Origin: Verrucomicrobiota bacterium
Lineage (GTDB): Bacteria; Verrucomicrobiota; Verrucomicrobiia; Limisphaerales; SIBE01
Length of the DNA stretch: 38,676 nt
Direction of reading: 5' to 3'
Assembly: GCA_016209525.1 (NCBI GenBank)
Contig: JACQWK010000262.1
Span: 1 to 38,676, forward strand
In this document: one piece after another, positions 1-8,290 of the stretch
Numbering within the stretch: position 1 is the first letter of the stretch
Layout of the letters: every line of letters begins with the position of its first letter
Program-made: the position numbers and the translations under genes
Notes under the pieces: generated by a model
The model's database searches: none
Seen by the model: the letters and a program-made list of their open reading frames with translations, nothing else
Told to the model about the DNA's origin: nothing

Positions 1-35
1 CCTCTCCTCCCTCCGAAGGGAGGAGAGGGAGAAAT
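1..35. repeat. Palindromic repeat half at window edge
   Basis: Bases 1-28 form a perfect 12-bp inverted repeat (CCTCTCCTCCCT / AGGGAGGAGAGG) around a 4-base loop. It resembles one arm of the REPIN-like element found throughout the window and is probably the right part of a copy that starts before base 1. Confidence 0.6.
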
Positions 36-74
36 CCATGTGCGATGTTCGTTTTCATTCCTTTATTCAACAGC

Positions 75-211
75 AGTGCACCCCGGCCCTCTCCCCTGGG
101 GAGAGGGCGAATATTTCGCCGTAGTCCGACAAGTCGAGCGCGCTCAATTCGTCGATGCATGGATGAAAGGATTCCCTCTCCCTGACGGAGAGGGCCAGGG
201 TGAGGGGGAAG
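75..211. repeat. REPIN-like repeat, copy 1
   Basis: Two inverted arms, one at 79-109 (CCCCGGCCCTCTCCCCTGG...) and one at 172-210 (ending in GGGTGAGGGGGAAG), flank a 60-base centre that is not conserved. The same architecture and arm sequence recur at 20528, 30671, 32758 and 34262. The preceding TTCAACAGCAGTGC also precedes the variant copy at 26637. Confidence 0.8.
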
Positions 212-562
212 ACGACGCCCGATGACCAAGCGGCGTAATTTATCCCGTCGGCTTCTGTGCCTGTTCTCAAGCACCCGTGTCGAACGCGGATCAGTCACAA
301 GAAGCGAGCGGAACAAGAAACCTGCAACGGCAGTCGAGGAAGCACGCTCCACTGCAATCGTCGAACTTGTTCGCGCGTTGCGAACAAGTTTGATGGGGCA
401 AGACTCCCGTCGAGCCCTGACTTCTGTGTCCGAAAGAATGCCAAGGCTCGACAGGAGTCTCGCCCCACCCTGTTTGAGTGCGGCCGCGCCGCGCTGCGGC
501 GTTTGAAGCAGAGCCCGCTTCATGTCTGTTCTTTTCGGCTCTTTCGGCCATCCACTGAGTGT
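212..562. other. Gene-free stretch with two hairpins
   Basis: No convincing gene; open frames here lack family resemblance and run through repeats. A perfect 11-bp inverted repeat (364-374 with 380-390, AACTTGTTCGC) has a 5-base loop. Immediately after it a 22-bp near-perfect inverted repeat pairs 395-416 with 445-466 (GGGGC-A/G-AGACTCC...GTCGAGCC, two mismatches). Both look like dispersed intergenic repeats rather than operators, though the first could fold as a transcript hairpin. Confidence 0.5.
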
Positions 563-2224
563 TCACGGTTGGCTTGCACGGACGCCGTACTGAATCGGAG
601 GGGTGCCGCGCTGGTGGGCGCCGATGTCAGGGGCCTTGCCGGTGAAGCCGTCACTGAAGTTGGAAATGGGCTGGCCCTCGCCCGCTCCGGGACTGTCGGG
701 CGCCAAATGGAAGCGGCCCGTCTGGGTCCTCTGGTCGAAACCGGCGCCCTCGGCGTAGCTGGGTTCACCGCGAATGGCGTGAGTTTCCTGGCTCTGGGCG
801 ACGCGGCCGTTGCAGAGGTCGAAATCGAAATCGTTGCCGGTATTTTGCTTGTTGTCGCTCGCGCTCCAATTCTGCGGCGAGCGCACCTGGAGGATATTGT
901 TCCGGGACAGGGTGTGCTTGACGATGCGGTTGCCTCCGAGGCCGCCGGTTGGAAGCCATTCGTCTGATTTGAAAATCGTGTTGTGGAAAACATACATGTG
1001 GCCGGTCATCCAATCCTCACTGTTGGCGAAACCCATTTTCAGGAAATTGCCGCCGCCGGCGTTCGGCTGGGATTGGCTGTGCGCGACCACGTTCCGCCAG
1101 ATGTAAAGCGGCCCGATGGAGGCTGGCGCGTTGCCGATCATCATCATGCATTGGGTGAGGTAATTGTCCCACACGCGGACGTTGCGGCTGCCGCCTTCCA
1201 CTTCGATGCCGTCGTCCCAGCAGTGGCTGATGACGTTGCCATAGATGTCGGAGTCGGGACCGGGCGAGCCCTGGAAACTCCCGTTGCTCCCGCCGCCAAT
1301 GCCATCATTATACATGTGGTCCAAGTCGGACCAGCATTCGTTGTAACGGATGACATGATTGCCCGCGGTGTTGGACAAGGTAATGACCTGCGGCCCCATC
1401 GAGTGCGTGGGATACTTTGGTTCATACCAATTGCTGCCGTCGTAGCTCGGATGATGCAGCTTGCAGCGCTGCACGATGAGGCGTTTCAAGGCGCTGCTGC
1501 GCGAGTAGATGGCCGCGTCGTAGTCGAATCCGAAGCCGGTGGCGGGATTGAGCCGGCCCCAGTCGGAGATGTCACAACCTTCGATGACGATGTCGCGCCC
1601 TCCTTCGATGCGGATCGCACCGATGGTTCTGCGGGGAACGAGGTTGGTCGCGCCGGCACCCTTGAGGGCGAAACCACGCACGACGACGTTGGACGCGTTG
1701 ATGGTGATGCAGGAGTCGTGCTGGTGGCGGACGTCGATGGTGGTGCCGCGACCGTCATAGACGCGCCAAGCCTTGGGCGTGCCGGACTCCGTGATGGCCA
1801 GCGGCGTATTGCGGTCTGTCGCGCGGACAATTTTGCCCACGGGGAATTCTTCGCTCCAAGTTGTGGCGGTGAGATTCGCGGTCGTTTGCGTGCCGGCGAG
1901 GCTGAGTTGGACTTCGTAAGTGGTGCCAGGCGTCAGGTGGACAATGCTCCCTCGGTAGTCGGCAAGGTCTTCATCGGTTTTGGGAACGGGATTGTAGCGC
2001 ATTGGCAGCCCCTCTTTCCATTCCGGTGCGCCTTGTCGGCGATAGCGGATCAGAACTTGGCGTTCGGCAGCCCCGCCCAGCGGCGACCAGTAAAGTCCAA
2101 GGCAGTGGAAAGTAGGAATCGCGAATGGAGCTTCGGCAGCGCCCTGATCCTCCGCAGCAGACATATGGCCGCAAAGAGCGGAGGAAAGCGCCGAGAGGAT
2201 GAGTGCGGATCGTGGGGTCATCAT
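563..2224 (-). CDS. Secreted right-handed beta-helix protein (pectate-lyase-like fold)
   Basis: A 553-residue protein with an N-terminal signal peptide (MMTPRSALILSALSSALCG followed by an AEDQ-type cleavage region). A fibronectin-III-like segment follows at about residues 35-125 (RYRRQGAPEWKEG, LTPGTTYEVQL). From about residue 140 to the end there are short beta-helix rungs (NVVVRGFALKGAG, DIVIEGCDISDWG, HVIRYNECW, DIYGNVISHCWDDGIEVEGG, NVRVWDNYLTQC). This arrangement is typical of secreted parallel beta-helix proteins and polysaccharide lyases in Verrucomicrobiota and Planctomycetota. The substrate cannot be read from sequence. A second ATG three bases downstream could also be the start. It is monocistronic and separated from the restriction locus by repeats. 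With the PL10 lyase and the sulfatase-esterase it suggests growth on plant or algal polysaccharide. Confidence 0.85.
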   Translation of the reverse strand: MMTPRSALILSALSSALCGHMSAAEDQGAAEAPFAIPTFHCLGLYWSPLGGAAERQVLIRYRRQGAPEWKEGLPMRYNPVPKTDEDLADYRGSIVHLTPGTTYEVQLSLAGTQTTANLTATTWSEEFPVGKIVRATDRNTPLAITESGTPKAWRVYDGRGTTIDVRHQHDSCITINASNVVVRGFALKGAGATNLVPRRTIGAIRIEGGRDIVIEGCDISDWGRLNPATGFGFDYDAAIYSRSSALKRLIVQRCKLHHPSYDGSNWYEPKYPTHSMGPQVITLSNTAGNHVIRYNECWSDLDHMYNDGIGGGSNGSFQGSPGPDSDIYGNVISHCWDDGIEVEGGSRNVRVWDNYLTQCMMMIGNAPASIGPLYIWRNVVAHSQSQPNAGGGNFLKMGFANSEDWMTGHMYVFHNTIFKSDEWLPTGGLGGNRIVKHTLSRNNILQVRSPQNWSASDNKQNTGNDFDFDLCNGRVAQSQETHAIRGEPSYAEGAGFDQRTQTGRFHLAPDSPGAGEGQPISNFSDGFTGKAPDIGAHQRGTPPIQYGVRASQP

Positions 2225-2250
2225 AACTGGATTTGGAGCCTATCTCATCA

Positions 2251-2338
2251 CCGTAGCAGCCGACGTGAGGAGGCTCATTTCAACATCCGAAATCTGAAAT
2301 CCGGATCAGTCAGAGCCTCGTGACTTCGGCTGTTACGG
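2251..2338. repeat. Palindromic repeat family 2, copy a
   Basis: CCGTAGCAGCCGACGTGAGG at 2251 pairs with an inverted arm ending CGGCTGTTACGG at 2338; the centre carries ATTTC/GAAAT-type sequence. Another copy is at 12797-12879, and one arm occurs inside a coding region at 31376. It lies just upstream of the beta-helix gene and may overlap its leader. Confidence 0.7.
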
Positions 2339-2465
2339 ACAAGGTGGAATCGTATTCTCAGGGACTCGAGCACGAAGGTGCAGTTCACGGTCCGATTAAG
2401 AGTCACTACGCGCAGAGAGTCAATGAAGGAGGCGATATGAATCTGCAAATCTGCCCTTGAACCCA

Positions 2466-2550
2466 CCCACCCCCTTACCCCTCCCAGGAGGGGAGCCGCG
2501 CTGCGCGCCGCGATTGCCCGTTCCTCTCCTGGGAGCGGGTCAGGGGTGCT
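2466..2550. repeat. REPIN-like repeat, short variant
   Basis: Arms TACCCCTCCCAGGAGGGGAG and CCTCTCCTGGGAGCGGGTCAGGGGTG flank a 30-base centre. The same short variant occurs at 26637-26716 inside a coding sequence. The rest of the 2225-2784 gap holds only this, the family 2 copy and the hairpin at 2611-2660. Confidence 0.7.
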
Positions 2551-2610
2551 ATGCGCGCGCCTAATCGGGGAGTTCTCATTTTGGGGGCAGGCGCGGCTGG
2601 CGATCCGCTT

Positions 2611-2660
2611 GTAGTCCCGGCTTCAGCCGGTTTTCGCGCGCTGGCCTGAAGCCAGAACTC
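2611..2660. repeat. GTAGTCCCGGCTTCAGCCGG inverted repeat
   Basis: GTAGTCCCGGCTTCAGCC is followed 12 bases later by the inverted TGGCCTGAAGCCAGAACTC. It is a dispersed-repeat-like hairpin just upstream of the hsdR remnant and has no evident regulatory meaning. Confidence 0.5.
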
Positions 2661-2784
2661 CGGACGGGCCATATGGGGGACGGCTGGATTCGAATTGGGC
2701 CACTTGTCGGTCCAGGCGAAACAGTTTGAAGCCGGCAAGCAGGGTGCGGTAGTCTCGCCCGCGTTGGACGCGAAAGAAAACGAT

Positions 2785-5061
2785 GTGGCGGGCACACTGA
2801 ACACGTGGACTTCAGAAGGCCGCGCGCCTTACGGCGAGGCCGACACGCGCGCAAAGCTGATTGATCCAGCGCTCCACGAACGCGGCTGGACCGAGGAACA
2901 CATCCGGCGCGAACAAACCCCTGGCGGAATCCAAGTCGTGGATGGCGTCTGGCGCCGGCTCTCGCAAAAGCATATTGATTACGTGCTGCGCGTGAAAGTC
3001 GGCACCTCAACTCAGCCGGTGGCTGTGGGCTACGTCGAGGCGAAATCCGAGGACAAACCGCCGGAAGCCGGTCTGCAGCAGGTCAAGGACTATGCCACGA
3101 CCGCCGACCGCTTGCACGTGCCGTTCGTCTTCTCGACTAACGGGCATCTGTTCATCGAGTAGAACCACGCCACCCGTCAGACCACAGCACCGAGGGCGCT
3201 CACTGAATTTCCCACGCCTGCAGAACTCCGTTCTCGCTACGAAGCCGCGATAGGTTTCTCCCTCGAATCCGACGCCGCCAAGCCATTGCTCCAGCCCTAC
3301 GCCGGCGGTGAGGCGACGCGGCGCTATTACCAAGACGCTGCCATTCGCGCCTTGCTTGAAGCGATCGCTCGAAGCCGGACTCGCTTGCTGCTTTCGCTGG
3401 CGACCGGCGGGGGCAAGACCTTCATCGCCGCGCATCTGCTCAAGCGCATCGCCGACGCCGGCCAGCTCAAGCGTGGCCTCTTCGTGTGCGATCGCGACGA
3501 GCTCCGCACGCAAGCGCTTACGGCCCTCAGCAACATTTTCGGCTCCGACGCCGCCGAGGTGTTCGAGGACGCCGAAGGCCGCAACAACGCCCGCAACGCC
3601 CGCGTCCACATCGCGACCTACCAGACGCTCGACGTTGAAGGCGAAGATGCGCAGGCCACCTTCCTGCTGAAGCATTACCCTCCCGATCACTTCAGCCATA
3701 TCATCATTGACGAGTGCCACCGCTCGGCGTGGGGCAAGTGGTTCGAAATCCTCAAACGCAATCCCAAGGCCGTCCAGATTGGCCTCACTGCCACCCCGCG
3801 CCAACTCATCCTCTCGGCAAAAAAGCTAGAGGAGATTGATGAAAAGGACGAGGCCAAAACCGGCGGCCCTCTCGACCAAGACGAGAAAATCCTGGCCGAC
3901 AATATCCGTTACTTCGGCGAGCCGGTCTATGAGTACGACCTCAGCCAAGGCATCGAAGACGGCTACCTCGCGCCACCGGAGATTTTCACGTTCGACCTGT
4001 TCCACGACCAGAAGCAAACCCCGGAACGGACCACCCCGGTGCGCCGCGACGACCTCAAGGGCAGGAGAGTCACCGAAGTCACCAGCCACCGTGTCGTCAG
4101 CCCGGACGAACTCAAGGAGACTTTCGCCCAGAGCGAACTCGACGAGCAGCTTTTCCTCGTCGAGCGCACCGACGCCTTGGCGCGGCATCTCTTCTGGAAG
4201 CTCATCGAGCACGGCCAGACGCCGGAGCAAAAGACCATCGTCTTTTGCGCCAGCGATCTTCACGCCGACCGTCTGGCCAACGAGTTGAACACACTTTACC
4301 AGGACTGGTGCGCCACGCACGGCGAGCAGCCCAAGGCCTTTTTCGCCTTTAAGTGCACTGCCAAAGGCGGCGGCTCGAAGGAACTCATCGCAGACTTGCG
4401 CGGCTCCGCCTCCAGCCATTTCATTGCCTGCACAGTCGAACTGCTCAGCACCGGTGTGGACGTGCCCTGCGTGCGCAACCTCTGCTTCATGCAATACATC
4501 CGCTCGCCCATCGTCTTCTACCAGATGCTTGGACGCGGCACGCGCATCGATCCCGACACCGGCAAGCTCATGTTCCGCGTCTATGACTACACCGATGCCA
4601 CGAGCCTGTTTGGCGCCGATTTCCGCACCAAATACGCGCCCAAGGGCCCGGTCAAACCGAGGCCGCCCGGTCCGCCGCCACCACCTCCCAAACAAGTCGA
4701 AGGCTTCCAGATCCTCATCAAGCCGGAAGGGCGCTACCTCGCCGGCAATGTCGGCGGACGCGAATCCCGCGTCTCCGTCGAGGAGTACCGCCAGCGAATC
4801 GCCGCTCGGCTCCTGAGTGTGGCGCCGGAGCTCGGAGCTTTCCGTCACCAATGGGTGCGCCGCGCGGAGCGGCTCCAACTCATGGAACACATCGTGCGCG
4901 GCGGCGTCTCAGTCCGCGCGCTCCAGATGGCCGAGGAAATGGAGGCGTGCGACCTCTACGACGTGCTGGGCGAACTGGCCTACGGCCTGCACCGCCTCAC
5001 CCGCGCCGACCGGACTTATCGCAGCGCCCGGCTTCAGCGCCCACAACATTCGTGCCAATGA
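2785..5061 (+). pseudogene. hsdR: Type I restriction endonuclease HsdR, amber-interrupted and C-terminally truncated
   Basis: Read through one TAG, this frame encodes a type I R subunit. The N-terminal nuclease domain runs from GEADTRAKLIDPAL to DYVLRV...YVEAKSEDKPP (PD-(D/E)xK-type E-A-K). The helicase follows with Walker A ATGGGKT, motif II IIIDECH and motif VI QMLGRGTRIDP. TAG at 3160-3162 replaces the residue after NGHLFIE, where homologues have an aromatic residue (FVEY/F), and conserved sequence (TEFPTPAELRSRYE) resumes in the same frame. The C-terminus breaks off after GLHRLTRADRTY and runs into unrelated codons before TGA at 5061. The start is uncertain: GTG at 2785 or TTG at 2695, with no in-frame ATG. 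The result is probably inactive. A sequencing error at the TAG is possible, but the neighbouring hsd genes are also damaged. Confidence 0.85.
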
Positions 5062-5085
5062 GTGCCGTCAACGAGGAACGCGGCG

Positions 5086-5899
5086 AAGTAACGGCCGCCA
5101 CTTCGCCGGAGCCGTTGGCCAGCAACGCGTTCCGGAGAGCTTTCTGGCTGAGCTCAAACTACCCCTTCCCCCGCTCCTCGAGCAGCGTCGGATTTCGGCG
5201 CGGCTGAAGGAGCAGTTGGCCGCCGTGGCCGCCGCCCGCGCCGCTGCCCAGCCGCAACTCGGCGAAGTGGAGCGGCTTCTCGCTGCTCAGCTTCGCGACG
5301 TGTTTGACAGCGGTGAGGCGCACCGTTGGCCCAGACGGAGGCTCGGTGATGTGCTCACTCTAAGGAATGAGGTGATTCACCCGTATGATGAGCCCGTTGG
5401 CTCTGCTACCTTTGTGGGTCTAGAGCACGTTGAGTCAGGCACGGGGCGGCGACTTGGCTCGGTACCTCTCCTCATGCAGGACCTCAGCGGAAGGAAGCCC
5501 CGTTTTTACCAAGGCGACATCGTTTACGGCTACCTCCGGCTCTACTTGAACAAAGTCTGGATCGCGGAGTTCGATGGTTTGTGCTCCGTGGACCAATACA
5601 TTTACACAGTTGATGCGGTTCAGGCCGACGCCGAGTTCCTGGCCGCGTTTATGCACAGCCCGATTTTCCTTGAACGCGCTCCGATCGCCACTACTCCGGG
5701 TCAACTGCCAAGAATCCGAAAAGAAGAAGTTGCATCGGTTGAAGTGATCCTGCCCCCGTTGCAGAAGCAGCGCCGCCTCGCAAGCGAGCTGAGCCGGATG
5801 GAAGCAGAGACTTTGCGTCTCCGCTCCGCGCTTGCAGCACAACTCGCCGCCCTCGACGCCTTGTCCGCCGCCCTTTTGCGTGAGGCATTTGGCTGTTGA
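5086..5899 (+). pseudogene. hsdS: Type I restriction specificity subunit HsdS, 5' truncated
   Basis: The frame encodes the tail of the first target-recognition domain (GQQRVPESFLAELKLPLPPL, EQRRISARLKEQLAAV), the central conserved helix (AAQPQLGEVERLLAAQLRDVF), a complete second target-recognition domain (WPRRRLGDVLTLRNE...GQLPRIRKEEV) and the terminal helix (EQ-like KQRRLASELSRMEAETLRLRSAL). The first domain is nearly all missing, and no start codon lies in frame between the hsdR end and this point. The hsdR 3' end and the hsdS 5' end are therefore fused at about 5030-5090, apparently by deletion. A half-specificity protein is conceivable if it is translated, but with hsdM reduced to a remnant it is probably dead. 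Confidence 0.8.
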
Positions 5900-5902
5900 C
5901 GA

Positions 5903-6541
5903 TTTGGCTATCGGCTCATTGGCTATTGGCTGTCCGCAGCCTCTACGCTAACATTTTCCCCAGAAGCCCATTCCTCCCATGCCTAAATACCAGAAATTCG
6001 AAGATCTGCCTGTCTGGCAAGAAGCCGCGCGCCTTTACAATCGCGTGCTTGACCTGCTCGAACAGCCGGACGTGCCCCTCACTTCCGGCTTCCGCAACCA
6101 GCTCGACCGCGCCGCACTTTCGGTATCAAACAACATCGCCGAAGGCTTCGAGCGTGTCACCACCAACGAACTCACCTCCTTCCTCGCCATTGCCCGCGGT
6201 TCTACCGGCGAGGTGCGATCGATGATGGCCGTGGTGAAGAACCGGCAGCGGCTCCAGCGCTTTGTGCGCGACTTCCAGGAAATCCGCGCCTTGGCCGAGT
6301 CCTGCGCTCGTCAGCTCACCGCGTGGACCGGCTCCATCGAGGCTTCGCCGGTGCAGGGCAAACGCCACCTTACGCCCGAGATCAAAGAGCGCAGGACAGT
6401 CGCGGACAAGGCGGCGGCATTCCGACTGAATTTCCTGCGTGGCCTCAAGCCGGACCATCCCCTCTACAAGTCGCGAGAAGCCAGGGCTGCGCGAGGCGAG
6501 GCAGAGGGGGAATAGCCAATCGCCGACAGCCGATAGCCAAA
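5903..6541. mobile_element. Four-helix-bundle gene cassette bounded by inverted repeats
   Basis: TTTGGCTATCGGCT at 5903-5916 recurs inverted as AGCCGATAGCCAAA at 6528-6541 (14 bp perfect); looser GGCTATTGGC/GCCAATCGCC sequence continues inside each end. The only gene between them is the S23-type four-helix-bundle gene. No transposase is present. The arrangement suggests a small mobilised cassette inserted at the hsdS 3' end, but it could also be coincidental repeat placement. Confidence 0.45.
5979..6515 (+). CDS. Four-helix-bundle protein (S23 / 23S-rRNA-intervening-sequence type)
   Basis: A 178-residue protein whose first 115 residues match the S23/avd-like four-helix-bundle family: YQKFEDLPVWQEAARLYNRV, then FRNQLDRAALSVSNNIAEGF, then NELTSFLAIARGSTGEVRSM. 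The family is also known from intervening sequences in rRNA genes and as a neighbour of hsdS or diversity-generating elements; its biochemical role is poorly defined (nucleic-acid binding is suspected). The tail from about residue 120 (ASPVQGKRHLTPEIKERRTV...) is basic and unlike the family core. It may be chimeric, since many members end near residue 120. ATG at 5979 gives the canonical N-terminus. It lies 80 bases after the hsdS remnant and is bounded by inverted repeats. Confidence 0.85.
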   Translation: MPKYQKFEDLPVWQEAARLYNRVLDLLEQPDVPLTSGFRNQLDRAALSVSNNIAEGFERVTTNELTSFLAIARGSTGEVRSMMAVVKNRQRLQRFVRDFQEIRALAESCARQLTAWTGSIEASPVQGKRHLTPEIKERRTVADKAAAFRLNFLRGLKPDHPLYKSREARAARGEAEGE

Positions 6542-6657
6542 GCCGGCCGAAGCAGACCTGCGGCGCCCGCTTGTCCGAGGTGCTCCCAAGTGGACGGTAA
6601 TTTGAATTGGCTTTGCCAGGCGCAAGATTTACCTTCGTGGAGAATCAAGACGGCGTT

Positions 6658-7581
6658 ATGGCAAAGGTCCACCGACCACTGGTGACGCACACCTTCAAGG
6701 GAAAACGCTTCGAGGACCACGGAGTGGACCTTGATGCGTTGCCGGATTTGTATGCCTACAAGGAGCTGCTGGTGGCCACGGCCAAGGAACTGTGGAAGCG
6801 CCATCATCCCGACCGCCAGCGCTTGCCAAAGAACTTTGAGGACTCGCTTTGCCTGAAGTTCAACCAGGTCCAACCAGGGAGCGCGGCGGTGCCCATTTAT
6901 CGTGAAGTGGAGACGGACGGTCAGGGCGAATTCTGCCAAGCGAACGAGCCCGATGAACTGGATGAGGCTGTGCGGTTGGTCGCTGAGGCGATCCAAGCGG
7001 GTGAGGCCGATCAGCCGTTGCCAGACCAATTGCCCAAGATTGTCATCCCGTTGTTCGACAACTACGGCAAGACGCTGCGGGAAGACGAGTCGTTCGAGCA
7101 AAAGCCGGAGGGCTCTCCGACGGTCGCCTCGTACAGCCGCAAGTCGCGCGAGCGCCTCCTGCAATTTTGTGCGGAAGGCTACACAGACCGGGTTGACTTC
7201 ACGGGCGAAGTCCGCGTCGTGGATTTGGCGGGCCGGTTCGAACTGCGGTTGCAGGACGGAACGAAAGTGCCCGCGCGCTTTTCTCCCGAACAGGAAGCAA
7301 TGATCACGGAAGCTCTGCGGGAGCACAAGAGCCGCCGCCTCCGTGTGAAAGGCACGGCGGAATTCAGCCCTGATGGCAAGATAAAAGGCGTCACCGCGAT
7401 CTCGACTTTGACGATTCAGCCGGCTGGCGAAGAGCCGTTTGATCCCAATGCGCGGCCCATCTGGGAGATTATTAGCGAAATAGGCGCTTCTGTGCCCGAG
7501 GACGAGTGGGAGAAAGTGCCAACCGATGCCGCACGAAACCTTGACCACTACCTCTACGGCCACGCGAAAAGATCGTCATGA
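6658..7581 (+). CDS. Antitoxin-like protein preceding a PIN-type toxin start
   Basis: A 307-residue soluble protein starting MAKVHRPLVTHTFKGKRF. A TTG 51 bases upstream is possible, but ATG fits the conserved start. The N-terminus (DLDALPDLYAYKELLVATAKELW, RLPKNFEDSLCLKF) and the end (PIWEIISEIGASVPEDEWEKVPTDAARNLDHYLYG) resemble a family I recall as encoded directly upstream of PIN-domain toxins. This is memory of the family and has not been checked by search. The middle (RVVDLAGRFELRLQDGTKV, FSPEQEAMI) looks like a small beta-barrel. The stop overlaps the next start by ATGA, indicating translational coupling. The expected partner is broken after about 15 codons, so if this is an antitoxin it is now orphaned. 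Confidence 0.6.
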   Translation: MAKVHRPLVTHTFKGKRFEDHGVDLDALPDLYAYKELLVATAKELWKRHHPDRQRLPKNFEDSLCLKFNQVQPGSAAVPIYREVETDGQGEFCQANEPDELDEAVRLVAEAIQAGEADQPLPDQLPKIVIPLFDNYGKTLREDESFEQKPEGSPTVASYSRKSRERLLQFCAEGYTDRVDFTGEVRVVDLAGRFELRLQDGTKVPARFSPEQEAMITEALREHKSRRLRVKGTAEFSPDGKIKGVTAISTLTIQPAGEEPFDPNARPIWEIISEIGASVPEDEWEKVPTDAARNLDHYLYGHAKRSS

Positions 7582-8024
7582 GACAGGTCTTCGCGGATGC
7601 GGATTTCTTTGCTCTGCTGCCGGAGCGCCGGGATGGCGAGCGCAGTTGGACCTTGGACATCGCTGCGCGGCGCAAAGCCGCCGGCGAAGAGGCTGCCAGG
7701 ATTCGAGCAACAGCAAATGGCTGTCGTGTTGAACTCGGACAACTTGAAGCCGAGTTACGCGCCTTGAAGCGCAAGCCCGAATCCAAGTCCAAAAGCGATG
7801 CGCTTCGCCAAGCTATCCGCGATCAGGAGAAAGCAATTCGCGAGATCGAAGCACGCGGTCAGGAAGTCGAGGATGCGGTGTTCGATCTCAAGGCAGTCAA
7901 CCCGAATGCCAAATCGCCGGAAGACGCACGCAGCTCAATCGAAATTCTTTCTCTGGTCGAAAGCAAAGGTCGCGAGGTCCAGGAAGCGGTTGAGCGGCTG
8001 CGCGCGCTGCTGCGGCCCGTCTGA
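7578..8024 (+). pseudogene. Chimeric remnant: PIN-toxin start joined to HsdM-like C-terminus
   Basis: A 148-residue frame coupled by ATGA to the antitoxin-like gene. Residues 1-14 (MRQVFADADFFALL) look like the first strand of a PIN toxin with its catalytic Asp. From about residue 17 the sequence changes to RDGERSWTLDIAARRKAAGEEA, a Lys/Glu-rich coiled coil, and VEDAVFDLKAVNPNAKSPED...LLSLVESKGREVQEAVERL. I recognise this as the C-terminal tail of one class of type I methyltransferase (HsdM) subunits. The methylase core (GxG, NPPF) is absent. The most economical reading is a deletion joining a PIN gene to the 3' end of hsdM. Calling it a free-standing coiled-coil protein is the alternative. 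Confidence 0.55.
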
Positions 8025-8242
8025 CTGCGCCCGGCTTGTACCGCTGAATCTAAGAAAGGCAGTCTAATAAAAGGCAAATCAGCCGAAAGAAACGAAAGAA
8101 GCCAAAGAATTCGATAGCTTTGGGCAAAGCCGGTCGCGCGCTTGGCGGGTGAATGGTACCCGGCTCAATGATTCCTTTTTTTCGGCCATCCGACCGCCGG
8201 GTTGAGGCTGAATGACACCCGCAATTCGACCGGCGGGGCGCC

Positions 8243-8276
8243 GCTCGGGACACGCGATGGCGCGTGTGCTCCCCAG
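8243..8276. repeat. Hairpin between convergent genes
   Basis: ACACGCG-ATGG-CGCGTGT (8250-8267) is a perfect 7-bp stem inside GGGA...TCCCC-type flanks. It lies between the hsdM remnant and the 3' end of the PL10 gene and has no T-run. It could act as a bidirectional transcript end, but it resembles a dispersed repeat. Nothing else was seen in 8025-8290. Confidence 0.4.
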
Positions 8277-8290
8277 TCCTGATTGCATTT

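Noticed and set aside
364-390. AACTTGTTCGC hairpin as a LexA-type SOS box
   Set aside because: The half-sites are 9 bases apart and no gene starts downstream; it lies in a repeat-rich gap.
222-967. Plus-strand open frames at 222-506 and 257-967 as genes
   Set aside because: They run through palindromic repeats and into the antisense of the beta-helix gene and resemble nothing known.
983-2323. Long plus-strand open frame opposite the beta-helix gene (and similar frames opposite the PL10, sulfatase and hdr genes)
   Set aside because: These are antisense shadows in high-G+C DNA, with no family resemblance, and the opposite strand carries clear domains and signal peptides.
5050-5207. ATG at 5059 (MSAVNEERGEV...) as the start of a separate gene after hsdR
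   Set aside because: The frame quickly becomes a shadow of the well-supported hsdS frame and has no family resemblance.
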